A stretch of DNA of 64,000 nucleotides, from contig NZ_LZZW01000042.1 in assembly GCF_014170375.1 (NCBI RefSeq), positions 33,244 through 97,243 of the forward strand, written 5' to 3'. The stretch comes from Variovorax sp. UMC13 (lineage in GTDB: Bacteria; Pseudomonadota; Gammaproteobacteria; Burkholderiales; Burkholderiaceae_C). A model generated the notes under the pieces. The model searched no databases. It was not told where the DNA came from and saw only the letters and a program-made list of their open reading frames with translations. Both the position numbers and the translations under genes were made by a program. Position 1 is the stretch's first letter, and every line of letters begins with the position of its first letter. Shown here piece by piece: positions 43,032 to 52,253 of the stretch.

Positions 43032-44801
43032 TCAGTGAGTCGGGCCCCAGAATGGCGGATAGAAGGGCAGGCCGGGCACCGGAAGTTGCAGCGTCGACTG
43101 GCTTTCCGGGCCGAACTCGAATCGCACGCCGAAACGTTCGCCGGGGTTCACGGGCGGTGCGTACAGGCTGTCCTTGGTGTCCAGCACGACGCCGATGTGG
43201 TGGCCCGCAGGCACGTCGTAGGCGGTGCCGGAAAACTCGATCGGCAGGTCGATGGCCTGGCCGGGCGTGGCCCAATGCACGCTGGCCGTGCCGTGGGAGA
43301 TCAGCACCCCGGTGCCGATCGCATCGACGTCGTACAGGTAGGCCACCAACTGGGCACGTGCCTGCGATGGCGTGACGCGCAAACGCAGCTTGGGAATCCC
43401 CCGGATCTTTTGAACCTGCTGCAGCGCGGGGCCCTCGAAACGGATGCCCGTGGCCAGCGCGACCGAGGGCAGCGCGTTGATCACCGGCACATTCAGGGTT
43501 TCGCCCAAGGTGGACAGGATGGGAATCGGTCCGCTGGTGGCCGTGGTATCGGCGAAGTTCTGGATCAGGTCGGAGCCCTTGGCACTGTTGGGCGTCGACG
43601 AGATGGAGCCCTTGTCGCCCTTGCCGCAGAGGCACGAAGGGTCGAAGCGCGGCGTGCCGCGCGGGCCCAGGTAGTAGGTTTCGTTTCCGAGGTTGCGCGC
43701 GGGCCAGTTGTCGAAGGACTCGCGCCGGTCGCTGAACTTGAGCTGCATCGTCACCTTGGGCTCGGTGTCGATGCCGTTGGGGATGCCCTTGAGCCAACGG
43801 TCGAACCAGCGATGGGCCTGGTCGTAGGGATAGTTGTCGATGCCCAGCAGCGCGCCCGGCAATTCGGCTGAGGCATGAATGCCGGGGCTGAAGATGATCT
43901 TCTTGGGCACTGTGAGGCGGGCGAACATGTCCAGTGTCGAGTTGGGCGTGAACAGGTCGTCCTGGAAGTTCTTGCTGATGAACACCGGCGCGCCACGGGC
44001 ATTGATGGCGTCCACGTAACTCGACGGCGAGCGCAGATCGCTCCATTCCCGGAGTTCGGCGATGCGCGCGGCCGAGGTGTCGGGGCTCATGATGGCCAGC
44101 ATGTTGGGGTTCACCTCGGGACCGAGACGGCCGCCCGTGTTGCCGAGCAGGGCCAGGAGCGAGCCCCAGGTCACGTTGGGCGAGCCCGCCGGGTAGAGCT
44201 CGTCGATCAGCGAGCCCCAGGTGGAGAGTGCCGCCACGGTCTTGATCCGCCGGTCGTGCGCCAACGCGATCAGCGAGATGCCACCGCCGTGGGAGATGCC
44301 GCTGGCGCCGATGTGGTTCACGTCCACGGGTGCGTTGGCGAGCAGCCAGTCGATCACCGAGGACACGTCGCGCACGTCTTCGGGCGCGGCCACGTGGACC
44401 TGGCCTTCCGAGAGGCCGAAGCCGCGCGTGCTGTAGCTCGCCACCACGTAGCCGTCCTTGGCCAGTCGCCGTTGCTGGCCTGTGTACTCGATCCGGCCCC
44501 GGTTGGCCCAGCTGGCGACCATCAGCACGGTCGGGAACTTCTGCGTGGCGTCGGTGCGCCGCGGCAGGAAGAGATTGGCAGCGAGCTTCGTGCCGTCGAA
44601 GCTGGTGATGGTCACGGCCGGCAGCCAGCAGGTGCCGTCGATGGGCGAGACGATGCCGGGCGATTGCACGGGGTCGGTGAAGCGCGCGGCTTCCGGTGGC
44701 GTGGGCAGCCGGCACAACTCGGATGCGGTCTGGGCCTGGGTGGCGGTGGCGGCCAAGGCCAGGGCGATGCCCAGCAGTGGGCTGCGGAGGAGCGAAAGCA
44801 T
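43032..44801 (-). CDS. Secreted CocE/S15-like hydrolase, tandem paralogue 2
   Basis: A 589-residue paralogue of its two neighbours, with signal peptide MLSLLRSPLLGIALALAATA. The nucleophile motif reads SGISHGGG (Ser170), differing from SGISYGAG in the other two. The acid region NFQDDLF and the HASAE histidine are conserved. It has a 13-residue C-terminal extension (LPFYPPFWGPTH) not seen in the others. AAGGAG lies seven bases before the ATG. The gap to the next paralogue downstream is 63 bases, so co-transcription is likely. Confidence 0.85.
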   Translation of the reverse strand: MLSLLRSPLLGIALALAATATQAQTASELCRLPTPPEAARFTDPVQSPGIVSPIDGTCWLPAVTITSFDGTKLAANLFLPRRTDATQKFPTVLMVASWANRGRIEYTGQQRRLAKDGYVVASYSTRGFGLSEGQVHVAAPEDVRDVSSVIDWLLANAPVDVNHIGASGISHGGGISLIALAHDRRIKTVAALSTWGSLIDELYPAGSPNVTWGSLLALLGNTGGRLGPEVNPNMLAIMSPDTSAARIAELREWSDLRSPSSYVDAINARGAPVFISKNFQDDLFTPNSTLDMFARLTVPKKIIFSPGIHASAELPGALLGIDNYPYDQAHRWFDRWLKGIPNGIDTEPKVTMQLKFSDRRESFDNWPARNLGNETYYLGPRGTPRFDPSCLCGKGDKGSISSTPNSAKGSDLIQNFADTTATSGPIPILSTLGETLNVPVINALPSVALATGIRFEGPALQQVQKIRGIPKLRLRVTPSQARAQLVAYLYDVDAIGTGVLISHGTASVHWATPGQAIDLPIEFSGTAYDVPAGHHIGVVLDTKDSLYAPPVNPGERFGVRFEFGPESQSTLQLPVPGLPFYPPFWGPTH

Positions 44802-44912
44802 GGATGGACTCCTTGCAAAGAGGGACGGTCTCGCGGCCAGGCGCCGAGGCGCCGGGCCAGCGAAGTCACGGAGAAGCCGGCAGCGGCTGCCGGGACAAGA
44901 CGAGGGTCGTCG

Positions 44913-46643
44913 TCAGAGCGTCGGCAGCACCAGCGTCGACTGCTGTTCCGGGCCGAACTCGAAGCGCACGCCAAAGCGCTCGCCCGGGTTCACCGGCGAG
45001 CCGTACAGGCTGTCGGTGGTGTCGAACACCACGCCGATGTGGTGGCCCGCGGGCACGTCGTAGGCCGTGGCCGCGAAGTCGAGCGGCACATCGATGGTCT
45101 GGCCCGGCGTGGCCCAGTGCAGCGTAGTGGCGTCATGGGTGATCAGCACGCCGGTGCCGATCGCGTCTACGTCGTAGAGGTAGGCCGAGATCTGCGAGCG
45201 CGCCTGCGTGGGTGTGACACGCAACTTGAGCTTGGCGATGCCGCGGATCTTCTGAACGCTGCGCAGCGCAGGGGCCTCGAAGCGGATGCCCGAGGCCAGC
45301 GCGACGGAGGGCAGCGAATTGATCACCGGGATGTTCAGGCCCTCGCCGAAGGTCGAGAGGATCGGTATGGGCCCGCTGGTCGCGGTGGTGTCGGAGAAGT
45401 TCTGGATCAGGTCCGAGCCCTTGGCGCTGTTGGGCGAAGAGGAGATCGAACCCTTGTCACCCTTGCCGCAGAAACAGCTGGGATCGAAGCGCGGAAGGCC
45501 GCGCGGGCCCAGGTAGTAGGTTTGGTCGCGGAGTTCCGGCGCGGGCCAGTTGGCGAAGGATTCGCGCCGGTCGCTGAACTTGATCTGCATCGTGACCTTG
45601 GGCTCGGTGTCGATGCCGTTGGGGATGCCCTTGAGCCAACGGTCGAACCAGCGATGGGCCTGATCGTAGGGATAGCTGGAGGTGCCGAGGAAGGCGCTGA
45701 GCAGTTCGGCACCGGCATGCACGCCGGGGTTGAAGACGATCTTCTTCGGCACCGTGAGCCGGGCGAACATCTCCAGCGTCGAGTTGGGCGTGAACAGGTC
45801 GTCCTGGAAGTTCTTGCTGAAGAAGACCGGCGCACCGCGCGCGTTGATCGCATCCACGTAGCTCGATGGCGAGCGCACCTTGCTCCATTCCCTGAGTTCG
45901 GCGACCTTCGCGGCCGGGGTGTTCGGGTTCATCGTGGCCTGCGTGATCTCGTTCAGCTCGGGCGCGGGGCGCCCCACGAGGTTGCCGCTGAGGCTGAGGA
46001 TGGTGCCCCAGGTCAGGTTGGGTGTGCCGCGGGTGTACATCTCGTCGATCAGCGAGCCCCAGCCCGACAGTGCCGCCACGGTCTTGATCCGCTTGTCCTG
46101 GGCCAGGGCCATCAGGGACAGGCCGGCTCCGTAGGAGATACCGCTGCTGGCGATGTTGTTCACGTCCACGGGTGCGTTGGCGAGCAGCCAGTCGATCACC
46201 GAGGACACGTCGCGCACGTCTTCGGGCGCGGCCACGCGGACCTGGCCGCCGGAAACGCCGAAGCCTCGCGCACTGTAGCTGGCCGCCACGTAGCCGTCAC
46301 TGGCGAGCTTCTGCTGCTGGCCGAGGTACTCGAGCCGGCCGGGCTCGGCCCAGCTGCCGATCATCAGCACGGTCGGGAATTTTTGGGTGGCGTTGGTGCG
46401 CCGCGGCAGGAAGAGGTTGGCTGCGAGCTTGGTGCCGTCGAAGCTGGTGATGGTCACGGCCGGCAACCAGCAGGTGCCGTCGATGGGCGAGACGATGCCC
46501 GGGGACTTCACGGGGTCGGTGAAACGGGCGGCCTCCGGTGGCGTGGGAAGCCGGCAGAGTTCGGCCGCGGTCTGGGCCTGCGTGGCCGGGGCGGCCAGCG
46601 CCAGGCTAAAGCCCAATGCTGTCCACAGTGAAGAAATGCGCAT
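44913..46643 (-). CDS. Secreted CocE/S15-like hydrolase, tandem paralogue 1
   Basis: A 576-residue exported hydrolase, first of three tandem paralogues, colinear with them through the whole length: CRLPTPPEAARFTDPV after the signal peptide, SPIDGTCWLPAVTITSFDGT, Ser170 in SGISYGAG, NFQDDLFTPNSTLEMF, HRWFDRWLKGIPNGIDTEPK and a PepX_C-like end. The start at 46643 is chosen because AGGGAG lies eight bases upstream; an ATG at 46661 is possible. It faces an AraC-type regulator across 230-250 bases, which may control all three. Confidence 0.85.
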   Translation of the reverse strand: MRISSLWTALGFSLALAAPATQAQTAAELCRLPTPPEAARFTDPVKSPGIVSPIDGTCWLPAVTITSFDGTKLAANLFLPRRTNATQKFPTVLMIGSWAEPGRLEYLGQQQKLASDGYVAASYSARGFGVSGGQVRVAAPEDVRDVSSVIDWLLANAPVDVNNIASSGISYGAGLSLMALAQDKRIKTVAALSGWGSLIDEMYTRGTPNLTWGTILSLSGNLVGRPAPELNEITQATMNPNTPAAKVAELREWSKVRSPSSYVDAINARGAPVFFSKNFQDDLFTPNSTLEMFARLTVPKKIVFNPGVHAGAELLSAFLGTSSYPYDQAHRWFDRWLKGIPNGIDTEPKVTMQIKFSDRRESFANWPAPELRDQTYYLGPRGLPRFDPSCFCGKGDKGSISSSPNSAKGSDLIQNFSDTTATSGPIPILSTFGEGLNIPVINSLPSVALASGIRFEAPALRSVQKIRGIAKLKLRVTPTQARSQISAYLYDVDAIGTGVLITHDATTLHWATPGQTIDVPLDFAATAYDVPAGHHIGVVFDTTDSLYGSPVNPGERFGVRFEFGPEQQSTLVLPTL

Positions 46644-46891
46644 GAAATGTCTCCCTGACATCGTTTATTCGGGTTTTGTGCAATGCGCCTCGAACCTTCT
46701 GGCGCCTACGCTTTCTGACGATCGCCGTTCCCTCGGCACGCCAGGCCTGGGCCGGAGGCGCAAAGGGAACGCTGGCATCGTAGGAGCGCCTGCGATGGGG
46801 CGTCTTCGCTCGGCGGGCCAAACGCTTCGCTTCGCCGTGTGGGGTAAACCATGGGCGCGAGGACGGAAGAGACGCAAGGGAGCAGAAAAAA

Positions 46892-47929
46892 ATGAGCGAG
46901 AGATCGACATCCGCGATCTGGGTGCGAGGCATCGTCGACGCGCTGTCGGCCACCGGCCTGGACATGGACCGCCTGTGTGCCGAGGCCGCGATCGACGGCC
47001 TGGCGCTGGCGGACGCGAGCGCGGCATATCCGACCGAGAAGATCACCTTGCTGTGGCAGCTCGCGCTGGCGCGATCGGGCGACCCGGCCATCGCCTTGCG
47101 CGCGGCCGAGGGCGTTCGTCCCGCGATCTTCGGCGTGGTGGGCTACGCGATGATGTCCAGCGCCAACCTGTCGAGCGCGCTGGAGCGCCTGATCCGCTAC
47201 CTGCGGATCATCAGCCGCGCGGCCGCCGTGCGCGCCGTGCCGCAGGGCGACGGCACGGCCTTCATGCTGGAGCTGCACGGCGGCGCGGCACCCGTGTCGC
47301 GCCAACGCTTCGAGTTCGATCTGCTCACCATGCTGGCCTTCTGCCGCTGGGTGTTGGGACGCGAACTGCGGCCGCTGGCCGTGAGCCTGACGCACGAGGC
47401 GCCGCCCGACCCGCAGCCCTACCTGCAGGCCTTTCGATGCATGCCGCAGTTCGGCGCGCGCAGCAATGGCGCGGTGCTGGCGCGCGCGGACCTGGAGGCG
47501 GCGCTGCCCACCTTCCATCCGCAACTGGCCGAGCTGCACGACCGCTTCGTCGGCGACCGCATCGAGGCGCTGGAGCGGCCGCTGTCCACCTACACGCAAC
47601 GTGTGCGCCAGATGGTGGCCGAGCGCCTGCCCGAGGGCGAGCCGGGTCGCACGGCCATCGCGCGCGCGCTGGGCGTGGCCGAACGCACCTTGCAGCGGCG
47701 CCTGCAGGACGAAGGCACGAGCTTCCATGCGCTGATCGACGAGACCCGCCGCGAAGGAGCCGAACGCCACCTGGCGCAGCCGCAGCTGTCACTGGCCGAG
47801 GTGGCCTACCTGCTGGGCTTCGCGAGCCAGGGCAATCTCACACGGGCCTGCCACCGCTGGTTCGACATGACGCCGGGGCAGTACCGCACACGGGCGGTGG
47901 CCGAGCCGGTGCCGCCTCAGCCGATGTAG
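46892..47929 (+). CDS. AraC-family regulator (OruR/ArgR-like, N-terminal Arabinose_bd type)
   Basis: A 345-residue regulator. The N-terminal two-thirds match the effector domain of the PF12625 type (VRGIVDALSATGLDMDRLCAEAAIDG; FGVVGYAMMSSANLSSALERLIRYLRI). The C-terminal AraC DNA-binding domain starts near residue 235 (VRQMVAERLPEGEPGRTAIARALGVAERTLQRRL; LAEVAYLLGFASQGNLTRACHRWF). It is divergent from the three hydrolase genes, its most likely targets. Its last 13 bases overlap the end of the convergent dehydrogenase gene. AAGGGAG lies ten bases before the ATG. Confidence 0.92.
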   Translation: MSERSTSAIWVRGIVDALSATGLDMDRLCAEAAIDGLALADASAAYPTEKITLLWQLALARSGDPAIALRAAEGVRPAIFGVVGYAMMSSANLSSALERLIRYLRIISRAAAVRAVPQGDGTAFMLELHGGAAPVSRQRFEFDLLTMLAFCRWVLGRELRPLAVSLTHEAPPDPQPYLQAFRCMPQFGARSNGAVLARADLEAALPTFHPQLAELHDRFVGDRIEALERPLSTYTQRVRQMVAERLPEGEPGRTAIARALGVAERTLQRRLQDEGTSFHALIDETRREGAERHLAQPQLSLAEVAYLLGFASQGNLTRACHRWFDMTPGQYRTRAVAEPVPPQPM

Positions 47930-49302
47930 ACCAGCTTGGCGTTGGTCAGCTCGCGGGCGCCCAGCGCGCCGAGTTCGCGGCCGAAGCCCGAGCCCTTGAC
48001 GCCGCCGAAGGACGCCCGCGGGTCCGAGCGCACGAAGTCGTTGATGAACACCGCGCCGGCTTCCACCGCCGAGGCGAGCTTGTGCGCGCGTTCGAGGTCG
48101 CGGCTCCAGATGGTGGCGCCCAGGCCGAACTCGGTGGCGTTGGCCAGCGCGATGGCTTCTTCGTCGGTCCTGAAGCTGAACAGCAGGGCCACCGGGCCGA
48201 AGATCTCTTCCTGCACGATGGGCGCGTCGTGCGACAGGCCCGCGATCACGGTGGGTGGGTAGAAATTGCCCGGGCCCTCGCCGGGCTGGCCGCCGCACAG
48301 CAGCGTGCCGCCTTGCGCCAACGCGGCCTGCACCTGCGCATGCACGCTCTCGCGCAGGTCGGCGCGTGCCAGCGGGCCCAGTTGCGTGTCGGGCTGCAGC
48401 GGGTCGCCCATGCGCAGCGCCGAGGCACGCGCGACGAAGGCGGCCTGGAACTTCCCGGCGATGGCTTCGTGAATGAAGAAGCGCTTGGCCGCAATGCAGC
48501 TCTGCGCGTTGTTGGAAAAACGCGAGGTCACGGCCAGCTGCACCGCGCGCTCGAAGTCTGCGTCCTCGCAGACGATGAAGGGGTCGGAGCCGCCCAGTTC
48601 GAGCACGGCCTTCTTGCCATGGGCACCCGCTTCCGCCGCCACCGCGCGGCCGGCCTGCGTGCTGCCGGTGACGGTCACGCTGCGCACGCGCGGGTCTGCC
48701 ACCACGGCGGCCACGGCACCGCGGCGGATCGCCAGGTTCAGGTACAAGCCAGGAGGCGCGCCGGCGTCGAGCACCAGCCGTTCGAGCGCACGGGCGCAGC
48801 CCTGCACCGTCTCGGCATGCTTGACCAGCACGGTGTTGCCCGCCAGCGCGGTGGGGATGAAGAAGCGCAGCACCTGCCAGAAGGGCAGGTTCCAGGGCAT
48901 GACCGCGAACACCGGGCCCAGGGATTCGTAGACCACCCGGGCGTTCATGCCCTCGATGGGCACGGGCGCCAGGTATGCCGGGCCCTGGTCGGCGAAGTGG
49001 CGCGCACCCAGGGCGGCCTTCTTCACCTCGGCGATGGCCTCGCCGATGGGCTTGCCCATCTCGGTGGTGATGAGGCGGCCGTAGGTCTCGGCGCGCTGCT
49101 CGAGCAGGTCGCCCAGGCGGTGCAGCATCGCGCTGCGCTCGGCCATGGGCGTGAGCGACCAGCGCTTCCAGGTGGCGTGGGACTGTGCGACGCGGGCTTC
49201 GATCTCGGCGCCCGCATGGGCGGCGTGGCGGGCCAGCGTTTCGCCGGTGGCGGGATCGGTCGACACGAAGTCGGCGGCTTGGGCGATGGAGCGTAGGGGC
49301 AT
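47917..49302 (-). CDS. NAD(P)-dependent succinate-semialdehyde-type dehydrogenase
   Basis: A 461-residue aldehyde dehydrogenase. PVFAVMPWNLPFWQVLRFFIP, SVTVTGSTQAGRAVA for the cofactor, catalytic Glu in VLELGGSDPF and catalytic Cys in FSNNAQSCIAAKRF are all intact. The Sad/GabD-like motif set and the overall length point to the succinate-semialdehyde group. The aldolase encoded two genes upstream is of a class that releases succinic semialdehyde and pyruvate, so this enzyme could oxidise that product to succinate. It lies 22 bases after the Bug receptor gene on the same strand. Confidence 0.88.
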   Translation of the reverse strand: MPLRSIAQAADFVSTDPATGETLARHAAHAGAEIEARVAQSHATWKRWSLTPMAERSAMLHRLGDLLEQRAETYGRLITTEMGKPIGEAIAEVKKAALGARHFADQGPAYLAPVPIEGMNARVVYESLGPVFAVMPWNLPFWQVLRFFIPTALAGNTVLVKHAETVQGCARALERLVLDAGAPPGLYLNLAIRRGAVAAVVADPRVRSVTVTGSTQAGRAVAAEAGAHGKKAVLELGGSDPFIVCEDADFERAVQLAVTSRFSNNAQSCIAAKRFFIHEAIAGKFQAAFVARASALRMGDPLQPDTQLGPLARADLRESVHAQVQAALAQGGTLLCGGQPGEGPGNFYPPTVIAGLSHDAPIVQEEIFGPVALLFSFRTDEEAIALANATEFGLGATIWSRDLERAHKLASAVEAGAVFINDFVRSDPRASFGGVKGSGFGRELGALGARELTNAKLVYIG

Positions 49303-49324
49303 GGGGGCGTTTCGAGACGAGGGG

Positions 49325-50287
49325 TCAGTCGGTGTGGATGTCGCGTTCCTTGATCAGCTGCGCCCACTTCTCGCGCTCGCGGCCGATCAGTTCGCTCAGC
49401 GCTTCGGGCGTACTGCTCTCGGCGGTGGCGCCGCGGTCGCTGATCAGGCGCTGCACCGGCTCGGCCTTCATCGCGCGCTGGATCTGTGCATGCAGCTGGG
49501 CGGTGGTGGCCGCGGGCAGGCCCTTGGGGCCGATGTAGGCGAACCAGACCCGGTCCTGGAAGCCCGGCACGGTGTTGGCGATCGGCGGCACGTCGGGCAG
49601 CTTGGGCGATGCGGTGGCGGTGGTGATCGCGAGCGCGCGCAGCTTGCCGGCCTGGATGTGCGGCAGCGCGTTGGAGATGTTCTCGAAAGCCATGTCGACC
49701 TGGCCGCCCAGCAGGCCCTGCAGCACCAGGCCGCCGCCCTTGTAGGGCACGTGGATCAGCTGGGTGTTCGTGGCGCTCTGCAGCAGCTCGCCGTTGAGGT
49801 GGCCGCTGGAGCCGTTGCCCATCGAGGCGTACGAGACCTTGCCCGGGTTGGCCTTGATGTGGGCGAGCAGCTCGGCCATGGTGCGCGTGGGCACCGCGGG
49901 GTTCACCACCAGCACGTTGGGCAGCGACATCGCCAGCGTCAGCGGCGTGAGGTCCTTGACCGTATCGACCTTCATGTCCTTGTAGATCGAGGGATTGATG
50001 GTCAGCGCGCTCGAGGTGACCAGGCCGATGGTGTTGCCGTCCGGCCTGGCGCGGGAGATGGCCTGCAGGCCGATCACGCCGTTGGCGCCGGGCCGGTTCT
50101 CGACCACCACGGGCCGCCCCTGTTCCTGGGTCATGGCCTGGGCGGCCAGCCGCGCCACCGCGTCGCCCATGGCGCCCGGCGGGTACGGAATGACGATGGT
50201 GAGGGCGGTCTGGTCGGGGGCCGCCGCGGCCAACGTCACGGTGCAGGCCAGCCAGGTGCCGAGCAGTCGGCGGGTCAGTTTCTTCAT
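49325..50287 (-). CDS. Bug-family (TctC-like) periplasmic solute-binding protein
   Basis: A 320-residue exported receptor with a signal peptide ending TLAAAA (about residue 23). LTIVIPYPPGAMGDAVARLAA, VVENRPGANGVIGLQAISRARPDG and HVPYKGGGLVLQGLLGGQVDMAFENI are characteristic. It is probably the receptor for the compound degraded by the flanking aldolase and dehydrogenase. No permease genes are nearby, as is common for this family. The ATG at 50287 follows AGGAGACAAATCC. The upstream aldolase gene ends 38 bases away. Confidence 0.95.
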   Translation of the reverse strand: MKKLTRRLLGTWLACTVTLAAAAPDQTALTIVIPYPPGAMGDAVARLAAQAMTQEQGRPVVVENRPGANGVIGLQAISRARPDGNTIGLVTSSALTINPSIYKDMKVDTVKDLTPLTLAMSLPNVLVVNPAVPTRTMAELLAHIKANPGKVSYASMGNGSSGHLNGELLQSATNTQLIHVPYKGGGLVLQGLLGGQVDMAFENISNALPHIQAGKLRALAITTATASPKLPDVPPIANTVPGFQDRVWFAYIGPKGLPAATTAQLHAQIQRAMKAEPVQRLISDRGATAESSTPEALSELIGREREKWAQLIKERDIHTD

Positions 50288-50325
50288 TGGATTTGTCTCC
50301 TGTCTTTGGTGGAAATGGGAAGGGC

Positions 50326-51102
50326 TTAGGGCTGGTGCGGTTTCAGGCCGAAGTCGTTGGCCAGGCGGCGTGCGCCGCTCGCGAGCAGCGTGGTGTCGCC
50401 GCCCACGGCCACGAAGCTGGCGCCGAGCTCGAAGTAGTGGCGTGCCAGCACCGGATCGCCCGTGACGGTGCCCACCGGCTTGCCCAGCGCGATGGCGCGC
50501 TTCATGGCCGCGTCCACCGCGGCCTGCACCTCGGGATGCGTGGGCTGGCCCGGGAAGCCGAGGTCGGCCGCCAGGTCGGCCGGGCCCAGGAAGATGCCGT
50601 CCACACCGTCGACCGCGCAGATCTCGTCGAGCGCCGCGAGCGCGGCGCCGGTCTCGATCTGCACCAGCAGGCAGACCTGGGCGTTGGCGGTGTGGATGTA
50701 GGGCGCGTCCAGCCCCCAGCCGGTGGCGCGCACCAGCCCGCCGCCGACACCGCGCCGGCCATGGGGCGGGTAGCGCATGGCCGACACCAGGTCCTCGGCC
50801 TGGGCCGCGCTGTTGACCATCGGGATCAGCAGCGTCTGGGCGCCGATGTCCAGGTACTGCTTGATCAAGGTGGCGTCGCCCTGCGGCAGGCGCACGACCG
50901 GATGGGCCGGGTAGGCGGCGAGCGCCTGCAGCTGGCGCAGCGTGCCGGGCAGGTCGCCGGGGCCGTGCTCGCCGTCGATCAGCACCCACTGGAAACCGGC
51001 CGAGGCGCAGATCTCGGCGGTGTAGTGGTGGGCCAGGGACAGCCACAGGCCGATCCGGGGCTCGAACTTGGCGATGGCTTGCTTGAAGGTGTTGTGGGGC
51101 AT
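50326..51102 (-). CDS. HpcH/HpaI-family class II aldolase
   Basis: A 258-residue metal-dependent aldolase of the HpaI/GarL group. VLIDGEHGPGDLPGTLRQLQAL, LIPMVNSAAQAEDLVSAMRYPPHGRRGVGG and VCLLVQIETGAALAALDEI, then DGIFLGPADLAADLG, give the conserved Arg, the metal-binding Glu/Asp and the GPxDL motif. These enzymes cleave 4-hydroxy-2-oxo acids to pyruvate and an aldehyde, for example succinic semialdehyde from 4-hydroxy-2-oxoheptanedioate. It is the first gene of a three-gene operon facing a LysR regulator 95 bases away. Confidence 0.93.
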   Translation of the reverse strand: MPHNTFKQAIAKFEPRIGLWLSLAHHYTAEICASAGFQWVLIDGEHGPGDLPGTLRQLQALAAYPAHPVVRLPQGDATLIKQYLDIGAQTLLIPMVNSAAQAEDLVSAMRYPPHGRRGVGGGLVRATGWGLDAPYIHTANAQVCLLVQIETGAALAALDEICAVDGVDGIFLGPADLAADLGFPGQPTHPEVQAAVDAAMKRAIALGKPVGTVTGDPVLARHYFELGASFVAVGGDTTLLASGARRLANDFGLKPHQP

Positions 51103-51147
51103 GGAGAAGAGGGGGGCTGCTGAAAAGGTCCCGCATTCTTCAATGTC

Positions 51148-51191
51148 GATTGATTCAAGAGAAGTACAATTTTTGTATTGATTGATTCAAG
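51148..51191. promoter_or_regulatory. 12-bp direct repeats in the aldolase-LysR divergent promoter
   Basis: GATTGATTCAAG occurs at 51148-51159 and again at 51180-51191, exactly 32 bases apart (three helical turns). Between them lies ATACAAAAATTGTAC read on the minus strand, an imperfect T-N11-A type palindrome usual for LysR binding. The second copy ends six bases before the LysR start codon, so binding could also repress the regulator itself. Confidence 0.6.
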
Positions 51192-51197
51192 GGTTGG

Positions 51198-52124
51198 ATG
51201 GATGTGTTCGAGATTCACCAACTGCGCTGCTTCGTCGCGATCGCCGAGGAGCTGCACTTCGGCCACGCCGCCGAACGCCTGCACATGACGCAGCCGCCGC
51301 TGAGTCGGCAGCTGCGCCTGCTCGAGGAGGCGCTGGACGTGCGCCTGGTCGACCGCAACAGCCGCACCGTGCGGCTCACCGTGGCGGGCGCGGCCTTCCT
51401 CGAGCACGCGCGCGGCGTGCTGCGGCTGGCCGCCGATGGCCGGCGGGTGGCGCGGCTGGCGGCCCAGGGCGAGGTCGGCCATGTGTCGCTGGGCTTCACC
51501 GTGGCCGCGGCCTTCGAGCTGCTGCCGGCGCTGCTGCGCGACTTCCGTTCGGTCAACCCGGGCGTGTCGCTGCAGCTCAAGGAGATGGTCAGCAGCGCGC
51601 AGCTGGCGCAGCTGGAACAGGGCCTGCTCGACGCCTGCCTGGCGCGGCCGATCCCCGCGGCCCAGGGCTATGCGCAGCTCACAATGGCGCGCGACACGCT
51701 GGTCGCGGCGCTGCCCGCGGCCCATCCGCTGGCGCGGCGCGAGACGCTGGACATCGCGGCCTTCGACCGCGAGCCCTTCATCGACCACGATCCGGACGAT
51801 GCGCGCTACTACCACGACCTCGTCTGGCGCAGCTTCTCGACCCACGGCGTGGCGCCCGAGGTCACGCAGTCGGTGTCGCAGCCGCACACCATGATCTCGA
51901 TGGTGCGCGCGGGCCTGGGGCTGGCGCTGGTGGCGGGCTGGGTCCAGCACCACACGGTGAGCCGCGACGTGGTGTTCCGGCCCCTGGTCTGGGCCGATCC
52001 GCCGCCGCCGCTGGAGCTGCGGCTGGTCTGGCGGGCCGATCGCATGACCCCGGCGCTGGGGCATTTCATCGCCATCGCACGCCAGCTGGCGGGGCTGCCG
52101 GCCGGCTCCGGCGACGGTCCTTGA
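51198..52124 (+). CDS. LysR-family transcriptional regulator
   Basis: A 308-residue regulator with the typical start FEIHQLRCFVAIAEELHFGHAAERLHMTQPPLSRQLRLLEEAL (helix-turn-helix in residues 4-62) and a CatR/BenM-like effector domain (VGHVSLGFTVAAAFELLPALLRDF; SQPHTMISMVRAGLGLALVAGWVQH). It is divergent from the aldolase-receptor-dehydrogenase operon and probably controls it in response to the substrate or an intermediate. A 12-base direct repeat lies next to its start. Confidence 0.93.
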   Translation: MDVFEIHQLRCFVAIAEELHFGHAAERLHMTQPPLSRQLRLLEEALDVRLVDRNSRTVRLTVAGAAFLEHARGVLRLAADGRRVARLAAQGEVGHVSLGFTVAAAFELLPALLRDFRSVNPGVSLQLKEMVSSAQLAQLEQGLLDACLARPIPAAQGYAQLTMARDTLVAALPAAHPLARRETLDIAAFDREPFIDHDPDDARYYHDLVWRSFSTHGVAPEVTQSVSQPHTMISMVRAGLGLALVAGWVQHHTVSRDVVFRPLVWADPPPPLELRLVWRADRMTPALGHFIAIARQLAGLPAGSGDGP

Positions 52125-52253
52125 GCCGCGCGGCGAGCACCCGGAGATCATGCGGCCTTCGAAGCGCCGCGCTGCCCCTAGAATCTCGCCACGCCAGGCC
52201 CTCCGCAAGGGGCATTTCTCAAGGGCCAGTCAGACAGACAGAGGGTGTGAGCC

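Noticed and set aside
43875..46631. Plus-strand open frame of about 900 codons opposite the tandem hydrolases
   Set aside because: Its internal repeats simply mirror the paralogous genes on the other strand; no independent coding evidence.
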